Source: Paraburkholderia antibiotica
GTDB taxonomy: Bacteria; Pseudomonadota; Gammaproteobacteria; Burkholderiales; Burkholderiaceae
Assembly: GCF_012927125.1 (NCBI RefSeq)
Contig: NZ_JABBFZ010000011.1
Span: 1 to 64,000, forward strand
Length of the DNA: 64,000 bases
Reading direction: 5' to 3'
The notes under the pieces are model-generated. The model was not told the origin of the DNA and ran no database searches. It was given only the letters and a program-made list of their open reading frames with translations. The position numbers and the translations under genes are program-made. This document shows, piece by piece, positions 1 to 8,695 of the stretch. The first letter of the stretch is position 1; each line of letters starts with the position of its first letter.

Positions 1-65
1 TCATCAACGCATTCGGGAAGTAGTGCGACCTGCTTGCGGTCTTCGCCTTCAACGAATCGCTTCAT
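1..65 (-). mobile_element. IS1182-type transposase, N-terminal fragment cut by the window edge
   Basis: Reading the minus strand from an ATG at 65-63 gives MKRFVEGEDRKQVALLPEC and then VDD before the window ends. This opening is characteristic of the long DDE transposases of the IS1182 group, which are common in Burkholderiaceae. Only about 21 codons are visible, so completeness cannot be judged. The bases from 66 to about 260 should hold the non-coding end and terminal inverted repeat of the element, but the exact boundary cannot be set without the other end. The element abuts the 3' end of the mgtC-like gene. Confidence 0.7.
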
Positions 66-261
66 GAGTCACCCGGTCTCAGTGCGTTGATTCAGTTTAG
101 GCGATCAATGCGTTTTCACACACTCTGGGTCGAACTGGGCCGTTCGCCTTCATTGAGTAGAAGTCACCCAGAGGACCGCTTCGCGTCGATCCCAGCCTCC
201 CGACAAAGCAAAGCCGCAATCCCGACGTCCAGGTCTCCATTGGAACGATCTCTGGTAGCGC

Positions 262-954
262 TCATTGCGGCCCTTCACTGACAGACCAGCTCACCGCCGA
301 GACATGAGGCGCAAGCGCGAGTTCGCCTACCAGTACCTCCAGTTGCTCATCCTGTTGCTGGGGCGCAAACACCACGGCATTCACTTCAACCTGCGCGCTG
401 CTCTTCAAAGCGTGGCTCTCCAGGCTCTGGAGCGAGAGTCCGTTGGCGTCCAGACGTTGCAGCAGCGTGGCTCGAACGAGTGCTTCCTGTTGCGACTGGG
501 TAACCACTTCGATGATGTAATAGCACTCGTTTCTCGGTTCAACTGGAGCGTGCCGATATATAAATCGTGCTAACGGCGGTAGTGCGAGATTACATAGGAT
601 GATCAGCAAAGCTGCGATGAGGGCTGTGGCGAGGAAGCCGCTGCCGGCGATCACACCCACCGCTCCCGTACCCCAGACTGTCGCCGCTGTGCTTAGTCCG
701 CGCACGCTGAGACCGTCACGAATGATGACGCCTGCGCCAAGGAAGCCGATACCGGAGACAACCGGCGCTGCCATCCGCACGACCTGTCCCTCCTCTCCAA
801 GCAGGAATGGCAGTGTAGTGAAGGTGGCCGCGCCCAGTGAGACGAGTGCATGGGTGGCAATACCTGTGAAACGCTGCCTTGATTGCCGCTCCATGCCGAT
901 CAAGGCACCGAGCGCAACGGCTGCCAGCAAATCATGGATTATTTCCGGGTGCAT
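262..954 (-). CDS. MgtC/SapB family inner-membrane protein
   Basis: A 230-residue protein. The first ~135 residues form the MgtC domain: hydrophobic helices, an early LGALIGMERQSR motif (residues 16-27) and GIGFLGAGVIIRDG (about 68-81), followed by GLSTAATVWGTGAVGVIAG. The last ~80 residues look like the soluble ACT-like domain found in many MgtC proteins. Family members modulate the F1Fo ATP synthase or membrane potential under magnesium limitation or acid stress in some pathogens; in soil bacteria the role is mostly unproven. The gene starts 25 bp after the stop of an nhaA stub and ends next to an IS element. The reading frame looks intact despite the disturbed surroundings. Confidence 0.85.
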   Translation of the reverse strand: MHPEIIHDLLAAVALGALIGMERQSRQRFTGIATHALVSLGAATFTTLPFLLGEEGQVVRMAAPVVSGIGFLGAGVIIRDGLSVRGLSTAATVWGTGAVGVIAGSGFLATALIAALLIILCNLALPPLARFIYRHAPVEPRNECYYIIEVVTQSQQEALVRATLLQRLDANGLSLQSLESHALKSSAQVEVNAVVFAPQQQDEQLEVLVGELALAPHVSAVSWSVSEGPQ

Positions 955-979
955 GTCGTTCTACTCAAAGCTCCGCGAA

Positions 980-1141
980 TCAGCCTCGATGGTACCTGGT
1001 TTTTCTCGCGATGAGCGCTGCCGTCAGCAGGACGATGCCGCCGCCAACTTCGACGTAAAGGAAATGTTCGAGGGCCACGAAGGCTTTGCGCGCGATGCGC
1101 AATGGATGGGAGAGGATATCGGAGGACAGATTCTGTGACAT
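980..1141 (-). pseudogene. nhaA remnant (Na+/H+ antiporter, N-terminal stub)
   Basis: The minus strand from an ATG at 1141-1139 encodes 53 residues and then a stop. The segment ALEHFLYVEVGGGIVLLTAA is the usual start of NhaA antiporters (a cytoplasmic lead followed by the first membrane helix with a GGIVLL core). NhaA proteins are close to 400 residues, so nearly all of the protein is missing; after the helix the frame runs into unrelated residues and stops. The MgtC-like gene follows after 25 bp. I infer a deletion that fused the nhaA 5' end to the mgtC region. The stub may still supply promoter and translation signals to mgtC. Confidence 0.6.
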
Positions 1142-1388
1142 GGGCGTGTCAGTCCTGCGGCCGGACCAGCGCAGATGACCTGCCCCGCCGCAACACGCGG
1201 CTGACGCCCCTGGATGATTTCCCCTTACGTTGCGTGCCAGGCTACGGACATCCTGGCTGTGCGGCCCAGGCCGGGCACGTTGGTGTGGACGGGGGGACGA
1301 TTGCGGGCCTTTGACGCCTTGCAGTCGTCACTCCTGCTAGCGCGAACTGCGACTTGCTGCAAGTTGCAGCAGGCAAATTGAATTTCCG

Positions 1389-1401
1389 AGACAATCGGTC
1401 T
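1389..1401. promoter_or_regulatory. Candidate TetR operator upstream of acuR
   Basis: The sequence AGAC-AATCG-GTCT forms a short perfect inverted repeat 12 bp before the acuR start codon, where an autoregulatory TetR site would be expected. It is short and its assignment rests on position. Confidence 0.4.
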
Positions 1402-1412
1402 AATATCGCGAT

Positions 1413-2057
1413 ATGGACACGCCCACAGCTAAACCTCGCCGAGGTCGCCCGCCGAAAGACCCCAGGGTTCACGGCGCAACGCGCGCGACTTTAATCCGCG
1501 CCGGCATGGCTCTACTCACGGAGCAAACCTTCGCCGCGACGGGCCTCGATACGATCCTCAAACGGGTTGGGATTCCCAAAGGCTCGTTCTATCACTACTT
1601 CGAAAGCAAGGAAGCCTTCGGCCGCGAGCTGATGACCGCCTACGACGAGTACTTTTGCTCGAAGCTCGATCACTGGCTTCTCGATGACACTCGCCCTGCC
1701 CTCGAACGCCTTGCCACTTTCGTCGACGATGCGAAGGACGGTATGGCACGTCACGGTTTTACGCGGGGCTGCCTGATTGGTAACCTCGGCGTGGAGGTCG
1801 ACATGCTGCCCAGCGATTTCCGTGCGTCGCTCGAGCGCATCTTCGAAGGCTGGCAGGCTCGCGTGGCCGCGTGCCTGCGCGAGGCCCAGATCGAAGGCAC
1901 GATCGCGCCAAACGCCGATCTGGCCGCGCTTTCAGAGTGCTTCTGGATCGGTTGGGAAGGCGCCGTTCTTCGCGCGCGACTGGTGCGTAGCGCCGCGCCC
2001 CTCGAAAAATTCTTCCACGGATTTATCACAGGCTTGCCGCTTATATCGCAGCGGTAG
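1413..2057 (+). CDS. acuR: TetR-family regulator, AcuR-like
   Basis: A 214-residue TetR repressor. After a basic lead (KPRRGRPPKDPR) the helix-turn-helix lies at about residues 25-70 and ends in the typical GIPKGSFYHYFESKEAFG recognition-helix region. The C-terminal part carries TRGCLIGNLGVE, seen in the AcuR/NemR-like subgroup. In Rhodobacter, AcuR represses the acryloyl-CoA reductase gene acuI and responds to acrylate. Here acuI follows on the same strand after 49 bp, which supports the name. No DMSP lyase or acuK/acuH gene is visible nearby, so the inducer could be any acrylate-like electrophile. Confidence 0.8.
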   Translation: MDTPTAKPRRGRPPKDPRVHGATRATLIRAGMALLTEQTFAATGLDTILKRVGIPKGSFYHYFESKEAFGRELMTAYDEYFCSKLDHWLLDDTRPALERLATFVDDAKDGMARHGFTRGCLIGNLGVEVDMLPSDFRASLERIFEGWQARVAACLREAQIEGTIAPNADLAALSECFWIGWEGAVLRARLVRSAAPLEKFFHGFITGLPLISQR

Positions 2058-2106
2058 GCCCTCCTCCTGAGCAGTCGTCTTTCATCCTTTTTCAGCGAGA
2101 CGAAAC

Positions 2107-3090
2107 ATGTTTAAAGCCATTCTGGTTACCAAGGACTCCGACACATATTCGGCTCACGTTACCGAGCTCGACGATGATCGTCTGCCGGACGGTGACGTGC
2201 TGATCGACGTGCAATACAGCACGCTCAACTACAAGGACGGCCTTGCCATCACCGGAAAAGGCCCGGTAGTGCGAAGCTTTCCGATGGTGCCGGGCATCGA
2301 CCTCGCCGGCACCGTAGCTAAAAGTTCGCATCCGCGATATTCGGTCGGAGATGCCGTCGTGCTTAATGGTTGGGGTGTCGGCGAGCAGCATTGGGGCGGC
2401 CTCGCACAGCGGGCGCGTCTTAACGGTGACTGGCTGATTCCACTGCCCACAGGCCTCACGCTACGTCAGACGATGGCGGTAGGCACCGCCGGTTACACGG
2501 CAATGCTCTGCATCCTCGCGCTCGAACGTTACGGCATCCACGCAGACCGCGGCGAAGTACTCGTGACCGGGGCGAGTGGTGGCGTCGGCAGCTTTGCCAT
2601 CACGCTACTCGCGCGACGCGGCTACCGTGTCGTGGCATCGACAGGAAAGCTCGAAGAAGCCGACTATCTGAAACAACTGGGCGCGGTGGAAGTTATCGAC
2701 CGTGCATCCCTGGGGGCTCCCGGCAAACCACTCCAGAAGGAACGCTGGGCAGCGGCCGTCGATTCGGTGGGCGGCCATACGCTCGCGAACGTTTGCGCGA
2801 GCCTGCGTGCCGATGGCGCTGTCGCCGCTTGCGGTCTCGCACAAGGTATGGACCTTCCGGCCACGGTCGCGCCTTTCATCCTGCGTGGTGTGAGCCTGCT
2901 CGGCGTCAACAGTGTGACGCGTCCGTTCGAAGAACGTCAACGCGCATGGCAAGCGCTCGCCGAGACACTCGACCTCGCCGACCTCGACACCATCACACGA
3001 GAAATCGGCCTTGCAGAAGCCATTCCCGCAGCAAGCGATCTGTTCGCGGGGCGTGTGCGCGGACGGATCGTCGTCGATGTAAACCGTTGA
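2107..3090 (+). CDS. acuI: Acryloyl-CoA reductase, AcuI/YhdH family
   Basis: A 327-residue zinc-independent medium-chain dehydrogenase/reductase. The N-terminal catalytic domain has the family signature STLNYKDGLAITGKGPVV (about 38-55) and PGIDLAGTV; the Rossmann domain has VTGASGGVGS at 153-162 for NADPH. AcuI/YhdH enzymes reduce acryloyl-CoA to propionyl-CoA and protect cells from acrylate toxicity. The length is normal. A GAGACGAAAC stretch just before the ATG can serve as ribosome binding site. It is probably co-transcribed with, and repressed by, the preceding acuR. Confidence 0.88.
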   Translation: MFKAILVTKDSDTYSAHVTELDDDRLPDGDVLIDVQYSTLNYKDGLAITGKGPVVRSFPMVPGIDLAGTVAKSSHPRYSVGDAVVLNGWGVGEQHWGGLAQRARLNGDWLIPLPTGLTLRQTMAVGTAGYTAMLCILALERYGIHADRGEVLVTGASGGVGSFAITLLARRGYRVVASTGKLEEADYLKQLGAVEVIDRASLGAPGKPLQKERWAAAVDSVGGHTLANVCASLRADGAVAACGLAQGMDLPATVAPFILRGVSLLGVNSVTRPFEERQRAWQALAETLDLADLDTITREIGLAEAIPAASDLFAGRVRGRIVVDVNR

Positions 3091-3139
3091 TAAACGCGGG
3101 GCGACGCCTAAGCGGGCACCTCGCCACGCCGTCATCCGA

Positions 3140-3181
3140 ATTCGCGTCCCGAGAAATCAGGGTCGATCACGGGACGCGAAT
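3140..3181. terminator. Long hairpin between convergent acuI and MFS genes
   Basis: Two perfect 12-bp inverted arms, ATTCGCGTCCCG (3140-3151) and CGGGACGCGAAT (3170-3181), enclose an 18-nt loop in the gap between convergent genes. No T-run follows on either strand, so it is not a textbook intrinsic terminator, but the position suits a bidirectional transcription barrier or 3'-end stabiliser. Confidence 0.5.
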
Positions 3182-3237
3182 CGGCAAGCGCCGACAGCGG
3201 CACCGACACGAGCGATTCATCCGGCACGTCTGCCACG

Positions 3238-4575
3238 TTATCGATTGACCAGTTCGCGCGGGAAACACAGCGCGAGGCACCCGCCGACGAACATGAAACC
3301 TGCCAGCATGACCATGCTTGCGGTAGGCGTTCCGGTAAGTTCGCGCAACCATCCCACAGCGTAAGGCCCGACGAAACCGGCCACATTCCCCATCGCATTC
3401 ACGAGCGCAATGCCCGCGGCAGCGCCGGCACCCGCGAGGATCGCGGTCGGGAAACACCAGAAAAGCGGGAGCGTCGTCAGAATGCCCGCGGTGGCGAGCG
3501 ATAGCGCGATCATCGCCAGCGTCGTGTCGTGCGACCACGCGACGGCAAGAAGCAGCGCGACCGCGCCGCAGAGCGCGGGCGCCGCCGTATGCCACCGACG
3601 CTCCCGGCGCAGGTCGGCACTCCGCGCTACACCGAGCATCATCACGACGGCAGTGAATGCCGGAATCATCGACAGCACGCCGATGATCCACGGATCCACC
3701 ACGCCGGCGCCCTTGATCAGCGTCGGCAGCCAGAACCCCACGCCATACATGCCCATCACGAAGCAAAAGTGCATCGCGCAGATCAGCCAGATGCGCGCAT
3801 CCGTCATGACCGCGCCGAAAGTCAGGCTCTCCTTGCCGGCGTTATCGATCTCGACGTTGCGCTCGAGCAGCGCCTTTTCGTCGTCGGACAGCCATTTGGC
3901 TTTGCCGATTCGATCGTCCAGACACAGCAGCACCAGCACGCCAACCGCAATCGAAGGCAAGCCCTCGAGCAGAAACAACCACTGCCAGCCATGCCAGCCG
4001 TGAACACCGTCGAAAGTCTTGAGGATGTAGCCGGAGAGCGGTCCGCCAATCATGCCGGACAGAGGAACGGCAACGATAAAACGCGATGTCATACGCGCAC
4101 GACGATGCGCGGGAAACCAGCACGTCAGATAAACGATGATGCCGGGAAAGAACCCCGCTTCCGCGACGCCGAGCGCAAAACGCATGATGTAAAACCAGGT
4201 CGGCGACGAGACGAACATCGTGAGGCACGAAATGAGTCCCCACGTCACCATGATGCGGGCAATCCAGATACGCGCGCCAACCCGGTGAAGAATCAGGTTG
4301 CTCGGAATTTCAAACAGAAAGTAGCCGAGAAAGAAGACTCCGGCGCCGAAGCCATACACGGCATCCGACAATTGCAGGTCGCTCGCCATCGGCAGTTTGG
4401 CAAAACCGACATTGACGCGATCGAGATACGCGACGACATAACATAGCAACAGCAGCGGCACCAGCCGCCAGGCAACCTTACGGTAGGTTGCTTCCTCGAA
4501 GCCGCTCTCGCCGGCGCGCAAGCCTGTGCGCACAGGCGATACGGGACTGGAAAAAGGCTCTCCTTGCAATGCCAT
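3238..4575 (-). CDS. MFS transporter of the anion:cation symporter (ACS) family
   Basis: A 445-residue permease with about 12 membrane segments. The first helix region LLLLCYVVAYLDRVNVGFAK (about 38-57) and FFLGYFLFEIPSNLILHRVGAR are typical of the ACS group, which imports organic anions such as tartrate, galactonate, phthalate and 4-hydroxyphenylacetate. The substrate cannot be told from sequence and no catabolic gene is adjacent. GGAG lies about 10 nt before the chosen ATG. It converges on acuI, so it is transcribed separately. Confidence 0.85.
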   Translation of the reverse strand: MALQGEPFSSPVSPVRTGLRAGESGFEEATYRKVAWRLVPLLLLCYVVAYLDRVNVGFAKLPMASDLQLSDAVYGFGAGVFFLGYFLFEIPSNLILHRVGARIWIARIMVTWGLISCLTMFVSSPTWFYIMRFALGVAEAGFFPGIIVYLTCWFPAHRRARMTSRFIVAVPLSGMIGGPLSGYILKTFDGVHGWHGWQWLFLLEGLPSIAVGVLVLLCLDDRIGKAKWLSDDEKALLERNVEIDNAGKESLTFGAVMTDARIWLICAMHFCFVMGMYGVGFWLPTLIKGAGVVDPWIIGVLSMIPAFTAVVMMLGVARSADLRRERRWHTAAPALCGAVALLLAVAWSHDTTLAMIALSLATAGILTTLPLFWCFPTAILAGAGAAAGIALVNAMGNVAGFVGPYAVGWLRELTGTPTASMVMLAGFMFVGGCLALCFPRELVNR

Positions 4576-5146
4576 CGACGCGTCTCCAAAGGAGGACCCT
4601 CGTGTGGGATCCTTTAATAGGTGGTCTGTCGTGAAGCTATTGCCGGATTCTATGCTTGCCGTTCGTTAAACCACTCTTCCGAATGTCGAATCCATTCATC
4701 CAAAGACCGAATGAATCCGCGAGCCGACGTGCGAACACGGGGCATAGGCGCCGCAAACGGAATTCACAACGTCATTTCCCATCAATTGGAATATCAGAAA
4801 CCTCACCATCCAATTCAGCTACGCGTAAATTCGGTCCGATATATGTCCGCCTAGTCAGCGTTTTATGCTCGTCGCGTGCCTTTGATTAATTTTGCGATTC
4901 ACCCGGCATTTAAGCGGGTATCGAGCGATAAATGACTGCGTCACGCGTGAAATCGTCATATATACTCGCCTCGATCTCCCTGCGATATACGAGGTCGTGC
5001 AAAGATTCGACGCCTTGGAATTAGCTATACATAACCTCCAATTAATCCCTCCTGCGCATACGAGACGACGCCGCCCTTCAAAACGGTGCCGATGACGCAG
5101 GAAGCCGCTTGCGGTCAATAGCGGCTCACAATATTTAGGATGACAT
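4576..5146. other. AT-richer intergenic region, no supported gene
   Basis: This 571-bp stretch separates the divergent MFS and beta-helix lipoprotein genes and is clearly less GC-rich than the surroundings. ATTCAT...ATGAAT arms occur near 4693-4715, and TATATA lies near 4958-4963 as a possible -10 element. Short ORFs on both strands show no recognisable protein. It probably holds promoters for both flanking genes. Confidence 0.5.
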
Positions 5147-6982
5147 ATGTTTATCTATCGAAGGAGCAGTTACGTTGTTTTCTCCTTGAGTGCCGTATTG
5201 GCCGTCACGTTAACGGCGTGCGATAGCGGCGCCGGCAGCGTGGCCGGCAGCGTAGCGCATGCGCATGCCGCTATCGTTACGTCGAATACGCCAGACTTCG
5301 GGTCCAATGTCGTCGTGTTCGATTCGAGCATGTCGAGTGCATCGATTCAATCGCAACTCGATGCCGCGTTCAATTCGCAATTGCTCAGTTCCACCGCGCA
5401 ATTCGGTTCGCAACGTTATGCATTTCTGTTCAAGCCCGGCACGTATAACAATATCAATGCGAATGTCGGGTTCTATACGTCGGTTGCCGGACTGGGACAG
5501 AATCCGGACGACACGAATATCAACGGCTCAGTCACCGTGGATAGCGGATGGAATTACGGCGACCAGTCGAACGCGACGCAGAATTTCTGGCGCTCGCTGG
5601 AGAACGTGGCCGTCACGCCGAGCAATGGCACCGATCGTTGGGCGGTGTCGCAAGCCGCGCCGATGCGCCGCGTGCACATCAAGGGCAACCTGACGCTCGG
5701 CCCGTCCAATCAGGGCGACGGGCAAGGCTACGCAAGCGGCGGCTATCTCGCCGACAGCGCGGTCGACGGCACCGTCACCTCCGGTTCGCAACAACAGTGG
5801 TACACGCGTGACAGCTCGATCGGAGGATGGTCGAACGGCGTCTGGAACATGGTGTTCTCGGGTGTCAACGGTGCGCCGGCGCAATCGTTCCCGGCCACGT
5901 GGAATGCCGCGCCGCCCTACACCACGCTCGCCACCACGCCGGTATCGCGCGACAAGCCTTATCTGTACATCGACGCGTCGGGTAACTATCACGTCTTCGT
6001 CCCCGCGCTGCGCACTGGCGCGAGCGGCGCGTCGTGGGCATCGGGGTCGACGGCGGGCACGTCGCTTCCGATGAGCCAGTTCTATGTCGCGCATCCGACG
6101 GATACCGCCGAGACGCTGAACGCCGCGCTGCAGCAGGGGCTGAATCTGTTCTTCACGCCCGGCACCTATCACCTCGACCAGCCGCTTGCGATCACGAACG
6201 CTAACACCGTGGTACTGGGCATCGGCTTTCCCACGCTCACGCCCGATAACGGCGTGAACGCGATGACGGTAGCTGACGTGGATGGCGTCAGAATCGCCGG
6301 CCTGCTGTTCGACGCAGGTTCGGTGAATAGCGACACGCTGCTGACTATCGGCGCTACCGGTTCGTCGACGAGCCATGCGGCCAACCCGACCAGCGTGCAG
6401 GACGTGTACTTCCGCATCGGCGGCGCGCAGGCGGGCAAGGCGACCAACAGCCTGGTCGTGAACAGCAGCGACGCGCTGATCGACGACATCTGGGCATGGC
6501 GTGCCGACCACGGCTCCGCGCCGACCGGCTGGACCGTGAACACCGCCGACACCGGTCTGATCGTCAACGGCGCGAACGTGCTGGCTACGGGTTTGTTCGT
6601 CGAGCACTATCAGAAGTACAACGTGGTCTGGAACGGCCAGAACGGCAAGACGATCTTCTTCCAGAACGAGTTGCCCTACGACGTGCCCGATCAGGCGTCA
6701 TGGATGAGCAGCGCCGGCAATGGTTACGCGGCGTACAAGGTGGCGGACGGCGTGACGACGCACGAAACCTGGGGGATGGGCAGCTATTGCTATTTCAACG
6801 TCAACCCCGCGGTCAACGCGCTGCACGGCTTCGAAGTCCCGCAAACGGCCGGCGTGAAACTGCATGACACGCTTACCGTATCGCTCGGCGGCGTGGGCAC
6901 CATCTCGCACGTGATCAACACCACGGGCGCGGCGGCGACCGGCACGTCGACGATTCCGGTTAATGTGGTCAGTTATCCTTAA
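5147..6982 (+). CDS. Secreted beta-helix lipoprotein, possible polysaccharide-active protein
   Basis: A 611-residue protein starting with a basic n-region, a hydrophobic core and a lipobox LTAC with Cys25, so it should be a lipoprotein. The body is rich in Gly, Asn, Ser and Thr and contains repeated short beta-strand patterns such as LFFTPGTYHLDQPLAITNAN, ADVDGVRIAGLLFDAG and ADTGLIVNGANVLATGLFVEHY, as expected of a right-handed beta-helix of the pectin-lyase type. Related actinobacterial and fungal proteins are linked to glucan or plant-polymer binding or cleavage, but I cannot assign a glycosidase family or catalytic residues. No operon partner is visible; the upstream region is AT-rich, suggesting transfer. 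Confidence 0.65.
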   Translation: MFIYRRSSYVVFSLSAVLAVTLTACDSGAGSVAGSVAHAHAAIVTSNTPDFGSNVVVFDSSMSSASIQSQLDAAFNSQLLSSTAQFGSQRYAFLFKPGTYNNINANVGFYTSVAGLGQNPDDTNINGSVTVDSGWNYGDQSNATQNFWRSLENVAVTPSNGTDRWAVSQAAPMRRVHIKGNLTLGPSNQGDGQGYASGGYLADSAVDGTVTSGSQQQWYTRDSSIGGWSNGVWNMVFSGVNGAPAQSFPATWNAAPPYTTLATTPVSRDKPYLYIDASGNYHVFVPALRTGASGASWASGSTAGTSLPMSQFYVAHPTDTAETLNAALQQGLNLFFTPGTYHLDQPLAITNANTVVLGIGFPTLTPDNGVNAMTVADVDGVRIAGLLFDAGSVNSDTLLTIGATGSSTSHAANPTSVQDVYFRIGGAQAGKATNSLVVNSSDALIDDIWAWRADHGSAPTGWTVNTADTGLIVNGANVLATGLFVEHYQKYNVVWNGQNGKTIFFQNELPYDVPDQASWMSSAGNGYAAYKVADGVTTHETWGMGSYCYFNVNPAVNALHGFEVPQTAGVKLHDTLTVSLGGVGTISHVINTTGAAATGTSTIPVNVVSYP

Positions 6983-7153
6983 GCGCTGAAGGCTGGGCAC
7001 GAGATTCCGGACGGTGCCGGGGATCGTGCCGGTGCGCAGCGCAATCGATCAGGGGATTGCGCTGCACTACTCTATATCTGCGATTCATCTACGCGGCGAA
7101 CTGAGCGACCATAGCGAAAACGTGGTCGACCGAACACACATCCACATCATGTT

Positions 7154-7789
7154 TCAATTCCCTGACAACCCCTCTTCTGTCAGGACGCGCTGCACCGCTG
7201 GCCTATCCCTGACGCGTTCGTACCACGCCTGAAGATGACGATGCGAGCTGAAGTCAACGTTCGCGTTGTATACAGACTTCATCCATGTCGCCTTGCCCCA
7301 ACCCGTCAGCGTGAACAGATAGGCATCTGCGATAGTGAAATCGTCTCCCATTAAAAACTGCCGGCCAGATAGCTGCTGATTAATCCACTCGTACCTGCTT
7401 TCGAGCTTTGGCCTGGCGGTATCAACCCATTTGCCCGCTGCCACGGCATAGAGCAACGGGATGAAGCCTTTATGAACTTCGGAAGTCAGAAAGTTGAGCC
7501 ATTCGAGCAATCGATAACGGCCCATCGTGCCGTAAGCAGGTGCCAACCGTGTCTCCGGACGCTGGTCGGCAAGATACTGCGCGATGACCGGCCCCTCACG
7601 GAGAAACGTGCCATCGTCCAACTGCAAGAGCGGTACGTAGCCCAGTTCGGCAAGGTCGTAATAGCTGGTTCCGTCCTCCAATAAATGCTTGCGGGCATCG
7701 ACTTTGATGGTCCTCGCATTCAATCCGGTTTCCTGCAAAACGATACAAATTGCCTGCGAGCAACTACCCGGTGCGTGATATAGCTTCAA
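7154..7789 (-). CDS. gstA: Glutathione S-transferase, beta-class-like
   Basis: A 211-residue GST. The N-terminal thioredoxin-like domain begins MKLYHAPGSC, placing the beta-class cysteine at residue 10; LGYVPLLQLDDGTFLREGPVIAQYLAD supplies the cis-proline and glutathione-binding Glu/Gly region. The helical C-terminal domain has the N-capping motif MGDDFTIADAYLF. Such cytosolic enzymes conjugate or reduce electrophiles with glutathione. A HxlR-type regulator is divergently transcribed 140 bp away, a common arrangement for regulation by reactive electrophiles. Confidence 0.9.
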   Translation of the reverse strand: MKLYHAPGSCSQAICIVLQETGLNARTIKVDARKHLLEDGTSYYDLAELGYVPLLQLDDGTFLREGPVIAQYLADQRPETRLAPAYGTMGRYRLLEWLNFLTSEVHKGFIPLLYAVAAGKWVDTARPKLESRYEWINQQLSGRQFLMGDDFTIADAYLFTLTGWGKATWMKSVYNANVDFSSHRHLQAWYERVRDRPAVQRVLTEEGLSGN

Positions 7790-7894
7790 TGTACTTTCCT
7801 CATGATCGAAAACGTGTGTGCACCACCGTTATGGCGCGGAGGATAATATCGCCGAGCAGGGATAAAAAGAGAAGAAGGCAGAAGTTTGTGATAT

Positions 7895-7913
7895 AGGTAC
7901 AAAAAATATACTT
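7895..7913. promoter_or_regulatory. Candidate HxlR operator between gst and hxlR
   Basis: The arms AGGTAC (7895-7900) and ATACTT (7908-7913) form an imperfect inverted repeat around an A-rich centre, 16 bp before the hxlR start. Its form resembles the GTAC/GTAT-type palindromes bound by HxlR regulators. Placement in the divergent gap suggests control of both genes. Confidence 0.4.
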
Positions 7914-7929
7914 AAACGGGAAACAAATA

Positions 7930-8319
7930 ATGAAGAGAAGTGCGACAGGATGTTCAGTTGAAGAGGCAATGCGCTTGCTAGGCGGTCGCTGGCGTCTGCT
8001 GCTAGTGTCTTATTTGCTTGACGGACCGAAGCGGTTTAATGATCTGCGCCGGGACGTTCCCGGAATATCACAACGCATGTTGACGCTTGATTTGCGAGCC
8101 CTGGAACAGGTCGGCCTGGTCCAACGGACAATATTCGCCGAGGTACCCGCAAGAGTGGAGTACCAGCTTACTGACGATGGAGAGCGCCTCAAACCCGTGG
8201 TCGAGGTCATGCGCGACTTCGGGCTTTGGCTTAAGACTCGCATTGAAGCGGAACCTGAAAATCCGGAACTCACAGCCGTCGAGAAGGCACAAGAAGTGGT
8301 GCTTCCGAGCGATGCGTGA
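7930..8319 (+). CDS. HxlR-family winged-helix regulator
   Basis: A 129-residue protein with a single winged HTH: CSVEEAMRLLGGRWRLLLVSYLLDGPKRFNDLRRDVPGISQRMLTLDLRALEQ is the family signature, here broken only for description. Cys8 at the start of the domain is the redox- or aldehyde-sensing position in HypR/YodB-type members, and this protein keeps it. It lies divergent from a glutathione transferase gene, so electrophile-responsive control of gst is a reasonable inference. Confidence 0.85.
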   Translation: MKRSATGCSVEEAMRLLGGRWRLLLVSYLLDGPKRFNDLRRDVPGISQRMLTLDLRALEQVGLVQRTIFAEVPARVEYQLTDDGERLKPVVEVMRDFGLWLKTRIEAEPENPELTAVEKAQEVVLPSDA

Positions 8320-8695
8320 TATCCGGCATGAACAGGATACTTGTCAGCGGCTGCCTCACTGGCTCGCCAGCTTGCCTGTGCGTTACGACGGCTGCACTAA
8401 AACGCTCACAAGCGCACTACTACAAGTTTGGCGCGACAAATGTGTACATCGCAACATGCAATCGAAGGCTGTCGCCATGCAACTGAGCAGGACGCTTTGG
8501 GGCTCGGTGCCGCGAGAGAGAAGCTGTGTGATTGCACACCCTCAGCCATTTCGAAGTCTGTTTCACGTCGAGAACTGGCGCACACCCGCTTTTTCAAAAA
8601 AAACTAATGACATCTCTTCGACAACGCCGTATGTGGATTAGGCCGTAATTATAATAATATCCACCCTCACAATAAATATTAAATCAGAAATTATC
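8320..8695. other. Intergenic region turning AT-rich, no supported gene
   Basis: 376 bp between hxlR and an orphan low-GC gene. The first ~280 bp have mixed composition and only short, unconvincing ORFs. From about 8600 the sequence becomes strongly AT-rich (for example AATTATAATAATAT near 8645) and probably carries the promoter of the next gene. Confidence 0.45.

Noticed and set aside
3132..3237. Possible lost C-terminus of the MFS transporter in another frame (reads ADVPDESLVSVPLSALAD)
   Set aside because: The transporter already has a normal length and ending; the out-of-frame segment overlaps the hairpin and is likely chance.
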